From contig NC_049996.1 of the NCBI RefSeq assembly GCF_000003815.2, positions 7,175,347-7,239,346 on the forward strand: a stretch of 64,000 bases of DNA, given 5' to 3'. How positions within the stretch are numbered: position 1 is the first letter of the stretch; every line of letters starts with the position of its first letter. The translations under genes were made by a program, and so were the position numbers. The stretch comes from Branchiostoma floridae (taxonomy: Eukaryota > Chordata > Leptocardii > Amphioxiformes > Branchiostomatidae). Under the pieces are notes generated by a model that had not been told where the DNA came from, searched no databases, and worked only from the letters and a program-made list of their open reading frames with translations. Positions 11,750-22,100 of the stretch are shown piece by piece.

Positions 11750-13054
11750 TTAAGCTCTCAAGAGACCACAGAAGTTTTCGACCACCGTGACCGCCTTGCT
11801 CGCGGGAAACCGTTCCTCGTGCAGAGCGACCAGGATCCCCAGGGGGAGGTGACACACCACGACCCCGTGTCGCTGTCTGTCCGTCGTGCCGTACGCGCTG
11901 TTCTCCGTCATCTGGTAGATCCTGAAGTCGGCTGACCTTTGACCCGTATGGATGGTGAGGACTCTGTTGACCTGGTGGTCCTCTTCTGGAGGTAGCTTTG
12001 TGAACAAGTCTTTCACCTGTTGGAAATGAAGGTATGTGTGAGATAAGGAATAGTGACTGCGTGTACATTCTATATATAATACTATGTTCATCATCATCAT
12101 CATGACTTAATGAATGAATGGATAAATGAATCAGTTACAGTCAAACTTGTACAGGCAACACGGTCACCTCTTGACATGTTTGAATGTATATCAATGGCCC
12201 CAGGTGGTCCTTACGAAGACATCTTAAGGACCACCTGTCCATTGATATACATTCAAACATGTGCAAGTGATCACCTCTGCTTAGAGGTCTCATTGATGTA
12301 TTACTTTGAGTGGGTACCGAACCCTAAAAGAGATCCGGGCCAAAAAATAAACGGCTGCATGGATGCATGTTTTCAGGGTTGAGAAATTCCCTTTTAGCCA
12401 GCGGAACAGATCTCAAAAGTTAGATTGGTGAAAGCTTGTTTGTAATTGAAGAAATTAGCAGGTAAAGTTTTGCAGACACGTGCTACGTCAGAGTTACACA
12501 GTCCTGGGTCCTGAGTGGTGCGGTTGTACACTAGCTCTAGCAGGGAAAAAGTGCCTTTAATGGGGATTGACTAATCGTAGTTTGTAATTGCTATAAAAAA
12601 AAGACCCTATGTATAGTTGACGTTGGCAATTTTTTTCCACAATATAGCGTAAATGTGCTCAACATAGAATGAAAAATCTGCTAAATTTTCACGTAGCTTC
12701 ATTATGAACGCGCCCATGTAAACCACGAATTATAACAAAGAAGTCTATAGGAAGAAGAAACTCATCAAGGAGACCATAAGGATCACCTTGACATTGATAT
12801 TACATTCAAACATGTGCAAGTGATCACCTCTACATAAGGACCACCTGTCACCACTTTTCTGGAATTTAAAAAAAAATCTTCACCTGGCCCCACAGCTGCT
12901 CCTCCCTCCCATCTGACAGACAGCCATGGGAGTAGACCAGGTTTCCATGGCAACCAAACAGGGCCACGCCCGTGACTGCCCCATACTGCAGCAGGTTCTG
13001 GTAGACAAAGTCATCCCATGGCACAGTGGGAGGTTTGTGTTGGGGTGCTGCCAT
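11750..13054 (-). CDS. Profilin-like protein (two coding exons)
   Basis: Exon 1 is 13054-12884 (57 codons, start MAAPQHKPPTVPWDDF) and exon 2 is 12016-11750 (88 codons plus TAA). The intron is phase 0 with donor GTGAAG and acceptor AACAG, and the joined product is 145 aa. The layout fits profilin: an N-terminal helix with an aromatic WDDFVYQNLL, then strands GAVTGVALFGCHGNLVYS, a middle region starting VKDLFTKL, and a C-terminal pair GILVALHEERFPASKAVTVV then ENFCGLLRA, matching the profilin last strand and helix. Profilins (usually 125-150 aa) bind G-actin, poly-proline and phosphoinositides. Conservation to classical PFN1 is weak by eye, so it may be a PFN3/4-type divergent member. The ATG directly follows CCACAG, so a 5' UTR intron may end just before the start codon. 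MITEs lie on both sides, and one shares its target site with the stop codon. Confidence 0.72.
12136..12290. repeat. Long hairpin inside the profilin intron
   Basis: Arms of about 38 bp at 12174-12213 and 12225-12262 (ACATGTTTGAATGTATATCA and its complement) flank a short centre. TACAGTCAAACTTGTACAG at 12136 looks like a transposon end. Related ends occur at 39489 and, inverted, near 43745. A single-arm relative lies at 12790-12855. It reads as a foldback element. Confidence 0.7.
12316..12600. repeat. Dispersed repeat, copy A (second copy 54288-54612)
   Basis: A segment of nearly 300 bp containing GAGAAATTCCCTTTTAG and CTCAAAAGTTAGATTGGTG recurs in the same orientation at 54288-54612. No inverted ends or coding frame are seen. 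It may be a SINE or part of a larger element. Confidence 0.7.
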
Positions 13055-13069
13055 CTGTGGATGGAAGTA

Positions 13070-13275
13070 CTGTAAATGCAGAAACTTTCATGGTGGTCTA
13101 ATGTTCGCGGTTTTCACGGTGGCCCCTTCACCGCGAATTTAAAACCACGACATTTTTCCATGGCAGTACTAAAGAGACTACAGTGCATGGTGCCGCAAAC
13201 TTAAAACTACCGCGAAAAGTCCTTTTTCCCCCCTACTGCGAAATTAAATCACCGCAAACTTAAATGTATTTACAG
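13070..13275. mobile_element. MITE next to the profilin start (complete copy, TA target)
   Basis: The ends CTGTAAATGC and GTATTTACAG are inverted repeats flanked by TA at 13068-13069 and 13276-13277. The body carries CGCGGTTTTCACGGTGG and ACCGCGAATTTAAAACCAC phrases shared with 1-165. It begins 15 bases upstream of the profilin ATG, so it lies in the 5' flank or 5' UTR intron. Confidence 0.75.
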
Positions 13276-15200
13276 TACGTTTATGAACATTAGACATTAG
13301 GTAAACAATATCTAAAGACAATTCAATCTTTAAAACCAGAAAATTTGGCGGTCTACTACCTTTTGTTTTTTCCAAAGTTGTGTTTTTCATTGTGCCCATT
13401 TTACAACAAGCTAAAAATGCAGACCACTATTAGATAAATAGATGACCCTAATGTTAACATTACATCTGCTTGGAGATCTAATGTTATTATTATCGTAACT
13501 TAAGCACAAATGAAATCATCCATACTCCAAAGAAATTCTTTAAGATATTATATCTTATTTTTACAATTTGGAAAATACTATATTTCTGATACAGTGGAGT
13601 AATTATTCTGCGATTTTGTAGCCCGATCCAACATGACATACTGTTTTGACAAAATTTGACTAAAACAAAAACAACACATTGTTTTGGTCTTGCCGTGACT
13701 TTGATGCATACATTACCTTGAGGCTTGATCTGATTATTTCAGGCGATTTTTTGGCACATGATTTCGTCTCTGGACAACAAATCGGAATAAAAGATTTCCT
13801 AAAACCGTGAAGAACGTTACATAGTGGTTATTTTGCGGCTAAAATGACACATATTTGCGGAAACTGACGAAAATCTGGCGGCTTTGTTGTCCTAACATGC
13901 CGTCTGCAGCTCTGTGGAGGGTCAAAGTTCATCACAACATGGACAACTACAAGAAGAACTTTAGGGGTGGCTTATGGATAAAGGTTTAAGATATTAGATA
14001 GAAAGTGTTTTTTTCCAAACATTTTTATAAACAAAACTTCATTTTATAAAATTAAAGATACAATATTGATCTAAATAATTGTTGTGTAATTTATACTATC
14101 TATTTCAATATGTCCCGGAATATATAACACCCCTATAAATTTAGTTTGTTCTGCGTTACTTGAAGGTTTTCCCGCCATTATTTCAGTTCCATCATGGCGG
14201 CCATCTGGTGAAATTTTCAAGCTGCGTTTTTCCTCAAAATGGTTCAATTTTGAGCGCCTTTCTGTCTGACAGAAGCCCCAAAACTTGACAGAGCACAGCA
14301 CAGTGGTTCAAAGCACCAGGTGAGGGTAAAAATCGTTCGATAAATTTTCTAAAAATGTTGGTTTGAGAGAAAGTTTTGTGGTTCGTTGTTGACGCGTGCT
14401 GCACTTAGCGTTTTAGGACAACAGACTATGCGAACTATCGTCTGTCTGTGTGGTCTACGTTCAAGTTAGGTTACTATTAAACCTTAGAATTCTATAGATC
14501 TTACCCGTAACATATAAGAGTCTTTGTACAAGGTGTTAAGTATAGGATTTGATGCAGCGTGCGGGTATGAGGTAAAAGGAACTGAGCAGGAAGTATTCAT
14601 AAAAAGGGTAATTATTGCATTGAATAAGTTATAAATATTTATATATCTGCAGCCTACATATCCAAAAACATTACTTCGTATGCATTCAGACAAAATCTTT
14701 GTCATTATACATTCAATAACACCAATAAGACACTTTAAAGTTTTTCCAAGCCATATATAGCCATTATGAATTTATTGTAAACATAATAGGCAAAAGTGTT
14801 TATTTATTCATCACATAATGTGCTGTTCAGACATATGTGAAGCAGTGCATTTGAATTTGTTTCAAAGTAGCCACTTGAATTTGAAATGCTGTTTTTCTAC
14901 TGCTGAAACAGTAGAAAAAAAACATATTTAGTTTTGCCACTCTTCTTGTTGTTAGTACTTTACATTGTGTATATGAATTATGATAAGGATATCGTTTTTG
15001 ATGCAAGCAGCAATTGAAATATTTATCTGTTCAAAGTATACTCTATAGAAGGTATTGTAACTGGATTTAAGGTTTTGGCAATTTGATTTTGCAGTAGAGG
15101 GAAAATTGAATGCTCGTGGTTGTTTTGACTGTGCAAAAGCACTGTTACAGTAGTTACTAAATACAACACATCATGACACTGTAATGGTAGGATTGCTAAT
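13276..15200. other. Intergenic between the divergent profilin and USP37 genes
   Basis: AT-rich DNA without a credible exon. A locally GC-rich patch near 14160-14290 contains ATCATGGCGGCCATCTGG, resembling YY1-type promoter motifs. It could belong to the profilin 5' region, but no transcript start can be placed. Confidence 0.35.
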
Positions 15201-15224
15201 AGAGCAATCGTAGGGAATTTCGCT

Positions 15225-15730
15225 GACGGAAACGACCCTTGACCTCACTGAGCGACATCCGCCGGCTAGGTCGGCCGGGCTCGCATTTTGCTTATCCTTT
15301 CGTTAAAAAATTCTGGATTTTAGTTCTTATCAAGAACTTCTACCCAGTGCACAGCGTGTCTGAACCACTGAGGCACACGATTTTCGCCAGTAGACGATGT
15401 GGGACCGCTGGATGGCTCACGGAATCGGCCGATAAAGCGCATCACCACGAAGGCGAGCTGTCCGAACACCACGCCATGACCATGCGCGCCATCCAGCCAC
15501 TTTCGACAGCCAGTAACTCGCTCTACCTGGGGCTCCGAAACATCACGTCACTGGAACTCTGTCTCAGACAACCTTGCAGATGCTACGAAGGACTTGCCCT
15601 CTCTCTTAGGAGACGTACAGTCCAACTGGAGGCCAAACGGGGTGACCGCCCCCCACCCCAACAGTTCCACCGAATCTTCTTGAATTCTCGTGCCCTTCCC
15701 GTTCTCGCGAGACAATGTCTAATGCTTAGA
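15225..15730 (+). promoter_or_regulatory. CpG-rich stretch with TCTCGCGAGA, likely USP37 promoter
   Basis: This stretch is visibly richer in CG than its surroundings and ends in the perfect palindrome TCTCGCGAGA (15703-15712). That element is known in animals as the CGCG-box of TATA-less housekeeping promoters and is bound by BANP in vertebrates. The first USP37 coding exon begins after a splice acceptor at 15932, so a 5' UTR exon must lie upstream. This interval is the best candidate for it. A plus-strand open frame of 164 codons here has no family resemblance and is not annotated as a gene. Confidence 0.55.
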
Positions 15731-15766
15731 TAAGGGGTAGTTGGTTAGAAGACAGAACAGAAATTT

Positions 15767-15853
15767 ACATGGTGGTTTTGAATTTGTGACGAAGTGGTCA
15801 CCGCAAAAACTGCAAACATCAAACCACCACAAACATTTCTGCACTTACTACAG
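15767..15853. repeat. Diverged relative of the CTGTAAAT MITE family
   Basis: ATGGTGGTTTTGAATTTGTG and an inverted partner ACCACCACAAACATTTCTGC match the family phrases seen at 13070-13275. It lies 80 bp upstream of the USP37 first coding exon. Confidence 0.5.
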
Positions 15854-15932
15854 ATAATTTTTGAGCTAAGTATCAAAGTTATTCTTAATACATCTAAATA
15901 CTTCTTAAGACATCTTCTTCCTCTTAACGCAG

Positions 15933-16114
15933 GTGTCAAGATGGTGCTGAATGAGACAACACTGCCCCTGAAAATGAATGGAGTTGTGAGGTTCTTTTCG
16001 GGGGCCCAGGGGATGACTATGAGGAAGAGTGGACATTTCATCCTCAAACAGAACAACAGAGGAGAATATATTCTGGAGGTTAAGCCGAAGTATGGTGGAA
16101 ATTGTGAGATGAAG
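15933..16114 (+). CDS. USP37: USP37 first coding exon (start of PH-like domain)
   Basis: The acceptor AG at 15931-15932 precedes eight UTR bases and the ATG at 15941. This ATG is chosen over the upstream in-frame ATG at 15794, which lies before the acceptor in MITE-related DNA. Fifty-eight codons follow to a phase 0 donor, GTAGGA. KMNGVVRFFSGAQG aligns with the human USP37 start KIHGPIRIRS, and SGHFILKQNNRGEYILEV with its following strands. Confidence 0.85.
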
Positions 16115-19100
16115 GTAGGAAAACTCTAGTAACACTAGAAAGGCAACAATTTTGCAAAACTGCAGAATGTTTTCCCTCTAGCCTTGTGTCAAGCTACTCA
16201 CATGCAATAGTAAGCTTGCCCCAAAGTAGTTAAAAAAGAATTGGGGCTATGAATGGGGTATTTGAGTAGCCTGACATGATGGCTGGGGTAGCCAGGCCTG
16301 GTGCCCAGCCAAGCCTTTTCTGGAAACCTCTTCTGCTAGGAGAAAGAAAGGAAAAGAACATGCCAGCAAAACCAATATGTTTTCTCCTTCGGGAAAACAT
16401 AACCAGTAACACTAACAGTATCCATCTTAACCATGCCTGTTTCTTTGGCAGCCTTTTTTTGTTGTTGATTGTTGTCATTAAATCTGTCAAACTAAATGAG
16501 AACTAATCGTGCAGTTTTAATGTACCACATTTTATTATGTATGATGCTGTTTCAGGTGAGTCAGATGATTAACAACAAGACCTACTTGGACTCAAGCAGG
16601 ACAGAAGAGACAAAGATTGTGGCTCACTTCAAACACAAAGATGAAAGGAAAGCTGCTTGGCTAGAAGAAGGTGACCCTAAAGAAGTCCAAATTTTCTGGC
16701 AATGTTTGGAGGAGGCAAAGAAACTGAGTAAAGGTAAGGCTACATGATGATGATATGCTATGCTATGCTATGTATGTATCTCATCCCTTTGGTAAAAGTA
16801 GTGCTTGAAATACTTTTTCCAGCCAGGTTGTCCAGGCTAAGTCAAAAGCCAGGTTGTGCCATCAACATTTCAGGTTGCCCCACTTCCAAGTTACTACCTT
16901 CTACAAATCAGCTACTTATCCATTCCCTGTAACAATTGTGTGCTAAAGTTAGCCATGTCTTTTACAGATGGGAAGAGTCGGATGCCAGCTGGGCGTATTG
17001 TGTCCCTAAGGGCCAGTCCACCAATGGCAGCCCAGCCTAAGGCCGCGCCCATAACGCTATCCACTCCTGTGTTACCCGGGCTGACACCGTCTAAGAAGCG
17101 ACCTAGGGACCAAGAGAACCAAGTAGGCGCAATTTACTCACTTTGTACCTTTCAAATAGTTATAATGTAAGCTGAGGTTTAAAAAAAAAACAGTCCAGTG
17201 GTTCGAGGCCCAGCCTTTGAACCAAGAAGTCGTGAGTTCGTATCCCAGCTTTTGTCGCCCACCCGACATTCACAGTACTAAAAGTGTCCCAGTCCTTAGG
17301 ATGGGATGTTAAACCTTGATCCTCTTTCATTAATTGTGCTTGTCGAAAATAAAGCTTGGTACAATGCACCCATAAATACTGAAGTATGTAGCATCTGTCT
17401 TCTCTGTCATGACCAACAGAAGAGTAGCTCATTAGTGAGCTAAACTTGAGCAATATGACTTCAGTTTCTGTATACTAGTACCTACCTAACTACCTAGTCC
17501 CTACAAGTACATCTAAGACTATTAGTAGTAATAGCAATTTGAAATGTAAGGCTTTCAATATGATGTCCTTGAAAATTTTGAAATAACAGTCTCTAGTCTA
17601 CAAGTGGGGTCCTTTAGACGACAGTTGAAGTTGAAGAACATGAATGTACTTTGTGTTATTCTCCAGACACCCAGCAAGTCTATGAGACAGGCCAATAATG
17701 TGAGGACTCCAGCTAAGCACTCGGGACAGGCCACACCAACAAAGGTAAGAGAAAACATTAGCTGGTTTCGTGATGATAAGTATTGTGGCATTTGTATACT
17801 TGAGTATCAGAGTGACATAGCTTGTCTTAGACTTTCCATGTGTTGTTTCTTAGGCTGTGGTAGTTTAATGGTTAGGAGTAACTCCTTCAGATCGAAATTT
17901 GTAGTCTTTGTGTGTGTGTGTTTGTGTGTGTGTGGGGGGGTGTGGGTGTGGGTGGGTGTGGGTGTTCGTGTGTGTGTCTGGGTGTTCGTGTGTGTGTGTC
18001 TGGGTGTTCGTGTGTGTGTCTGTGTGAGTCTCTGTGTGTCTGTGTTTGTATGTGTATTTGTGAGTCTGTATGTGTGTGTGTGTGTATACATATGTGCGCT
18101 TTGGTGTGTGTGTCTGTGTTTGTGTGTGTATTTGTGAGTCTATGTGTGTGTGTGTATGTGTGTGTGTGTATGTGTGTATACATATGTGTGCTTGTTGTGT
18201 GTGTCTGTTGGTGTGTGTAACACTATGATGAAGGATTTTATTTTACTAGATGTCAAAATCATCAACTGTCTTCTTCCAGGGAGAGCAGACCCCCAGTAGA
18301 AGCCACGCCCCCCTCCGTGCGCCCACCCCCCGTCCGGACAGCAGCAAACGCACCCCCCGTCCTGACACTAAACCCACCCCAGGGAGGGATAGTAGTTTGT
18401 CCCAATTCAAACGTGAACACGTTAGTGTTGAGAAAGCCTTGGAGTCTGTAACTGCCACTGATGAAACCTCTACACAACGGACTGATACAAAGCTAAGGGA
18501 GAACTCCACTCAAAAGGATCGGTGAGTTGAATTCCTTCAATATAAGTATGTAGAAGTGGTTATTTTTGGCTTGTGAATATGTTTCCTTATCCTAGATATG
18601 TTTATGTCCACCAAGTATATCTGCGGAGCAACATGAAGTGATAGGGAAGATGATACCAAAGGTCATAGTTGTAGGAAATATAGTTCAAGAGTTGATTGGA
18701 CTAGTTTATAATGTTATCTTTCATTCACATGTGCATACATGTTTTCTTCTCACGATAATAGGCCACCAATTGTTTCAAGAAAAGGAAATTTGGACTTCCT
18801 TGATTCAGCCAAGAAGAAGTTTGAGGCAGGTGATGAGAAGAGAAAGTCTTCAGGTGAGTGACACACCTGTTCTGTATTTACAAGTGTGTAAGTACAAGTT
18901 GCATTCAAGAAGTCTTTCCGACATTACGTATTGGAAAGTTCCACCTAAGTGTAGTAGTAGTTTAAAAAGTAGTAGTAGTAACATGCAAAATGATGAATAG
19001 TCAGTAGTATTTTCTACATGCAAAATTGCAAGTTTAGAATATTTTATCATGTAAAACAGTGTGCAAATTTCATCTCTTGCTCGATGTGTATCATGTCAAA

Positions 19101-22100
19101 GATTAAGATGTTTTCAACTTTCTGCATGGTACCAACATACTACTTTAGAAGCAAGAAAGTTGAAAAGTTTTTCATTCAAAAGGTGTCAGTCTTGTGTTGT
19201 GGTTTCTAAATCCATTTTTCTTGTCCTTTCAGCCGTTTCATTGTCCACCAGTTTCTATGGCAACTCTGCCTCAAGGAACTTCTCCTTCCTGCCCAAGCAC
19301 AAGTATGTTTGAGTCGCCTTAATTTATGTTCTTGTCAATCGATAGGATCTTTATAGAGGAAGCCAGGAGAATACTGAAAGTGTACTTTTGAAAGCTTAAA
19401 GTGACAGATTTGACAAGGAAAAGCAGGGCTCGAAATACTGGGTGCATGTGCACCCAGGTGCACCCAAAATTGGAGCTGTGCACCCAATTATTTTATGTGG
19501 GTGCACAGGATGCACCTAAATATTTTCTTAGGTTTATGTATGTAAAGATATTTAAGTATACTAGTATACATCATATTCTTGACATCTAAGTGTTGAAAGA
19601 TATAAAAATGTCTGTCATGGTACTTGTTTAAGAATTTGATAGCTTGTGACTAAGTTTTATTATTGGTTATTACTTAAATTTAAGTGGTGCACCCAAACAT
19701 TTTTCGGTGCACCCAATTTTTTAAGCTGGGTGCACCAGTGCACCTAATCCCAAAAATGAATTTCGAGCCCTGGAAAAGTAACGAGTGATACGAAAAAAAA
19801 AATGAAAGCTGGAGATGGCACTGGATGATATATTATATAAACTTTCTATTGTAAAGCTTACATTTGTACCAGTCCACTTAATGCTTTAGGTTAGCTGAAG
19901 AAGAATGATAGTCCAATTGTAATTATGTAGTGTTGAATAGTGTTTATGTAAGTGTTAATTTTTAAACCTTTTCCTGTTGTTCCGTACAGACTAGCCATGA
20001 TGCCTGCCCCTCAGCATAAGAGACTTCGCCAAGCTGAGAACTACACAGGCTGGTCAGACAAGAACAAGGGACTGGTCAAGTCTCAGACACACCCTTCACT
20101 ACAAGGGTATGTGTAACATGTTGTTGTTGTTATTGTTGTTGTGATTGGGTGGGCTGACTGCGATTTCGCTACGCAACCCCACAATTATTTCATGTATTCA
20201 TAGATTTGATCACTAAGTTCATGTTACGTCCATATCAAACATTTGCTGCAACTCTATTCTCAATAAAATGCTGGGAGAGTCCATGTAACTCACAGGCTTG
20301 TAACGCAAAGAAAAATTAAGCTGTTAGTGACATCTATTTCCTTTTTTTTTTCTTGGATTTTGTCACTTTTTTGTGACAGCATTTACATTTCAAACCTTAA
20401 AAGACATATTGTTAAGTTATTGACTTATCCTGTTCACAAACAATTGTTGATAAAGACATTGGTGGTGCAGACCCCTGATTTGAAGTGGTCTGTCCCTATA
20501 TTTACATCATCACAAGACAGTATACAGTGTATTGAAACGCAAGCTAGACCTCCAATTTTGTCTAATCGCAGTATTTCTCCTGATAGGTTCTCGAATCTGG
20601 GGAACACGTGTTACATGAACGCCATTCTGCAGGCGCTACGCGGCACGCAGACGTTCAGTACTGACCTCATCTACAACGAGGTCAGGAAAAGAATGGATAA
20701 CACAACACTATACAGGTGTGTGTGTGTGTGTGAGGCAAAACTGCACAGCGAGGGATGCATTGTTTTTTTGCTTGTATGTTTGTACTAAAACATTGAGTCA
20801 AACGTCATTACTTTTTTTCGTTAGCTACTAGTGCGATACGACTTCAGCTCGTGTGTTTTAGCCAAACAGTCGGACTCTCATATTAAAAAAGCATAAAAGC
20901 TCATCTGTGTTGGTACAGTCCATTTTGGAGAGTAACTTTCATACAACACAAGAAAATTGCTCACCTCAAATTTTCAGTCGCTGGGTTGTGTTATCGTGGG
21001 ACACAAGTACCGGTAATCACTTTGTATGGCCTTTTGGATTGAATTTGGGACCGTTTTCAAAATCATATCCAGTTGCTAGAGTAACTGCTTAAGTGGCATA
21101 TCTTATTTCTTGGATGTCTAACCTGCATCAACATAAAATTACAAAGTTCATCCTTTAACTGTAATGAAGTTACAACCAACAGAAAGATGAAGTCTACCAT
21201 CTTCGATCTCATTTTTTAGGAACATCACTGCGTTGTTCCAATACTGCAACACACCCACAGAGGAACAGGAGGCTGGGAAAAAGCAGCAGTATCTGAAGGG
21301 GGTGAAGACAGCAGTGTCATCGTCCGCACAGAGGTTCTCTGGCTACTTACAACATGTAAGTGTGCAGGAATGGTGTTACTCCTAATCATGGACTCTTGTT
21401 GTTCTGTTGTTGAATAGATTCTCTTTCTTTCTCAGCTCAACAGTCAATGGTAATACGAGGGGCGTTCAATAAGTATTGCCCCTGACCCATTTCCCATAGC
21501 AGGAGATTAATGAAACTTGGCACAGTTATTAGTCGTTCTCTACATAGGAACCACCCAGACCCAGAGTTATGCATTTCTCCCATTGTTTGATGCAGCTCTG
21601 AACACCGTTTTTGTAGAACACCCCAGGTTGGTCCTCCAACAGATGCCTCATCAATGGCAGAAGAGGAACGACCAGGTCTGGGAGCTGTTTCCACAGACTT
21701 ACGGCCATGTTTGAATTCAGGATGCCAGCGTTTTACAAGGTCAAATGATGGGGCATCATCACCATCAGTTTCTTTCATTTCATCAAAAGTCTGCTTTGGT
21801 GTGCATCCTTTCAAATACAAAAACCGGATCACAGCACGACACTCAACTGGCTCCATTTCAAACCTGGTCCATTTCACACCTGACTCAGTTCAAACACCAG
21901 TAAATCAGAAACCACAATTAGTTCAGAACTGTTTTTTGCAACATACCCCATAGAGATATGAATTATTACACATGCAAAATTTCATCTAGCTCAGACAACT
22001 GAAAGTGGTTTAGAGGCATTACTTATTGAACGCCCCTCGTACATGGAAATACATGCTAAGCATTTCTGTTCTAGTGCGATGTATCTGATAGAGAACTATA

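Noticed and set aside
15239-15733. 164-codon plus-strand open frame upstream of USP37
   Set aside because: No family resemblance. The frame crosses a CpG-rich promoter-like stretch where stops are rare by composition, and there is no splice logic joining it to USP37 exon 1.
17807-18220. Long Cys/Val-rich and His/Thr-rich frames on both strands
   Set aside because: Pure translation of a TG/CA microsatellite in a USP37 intron.
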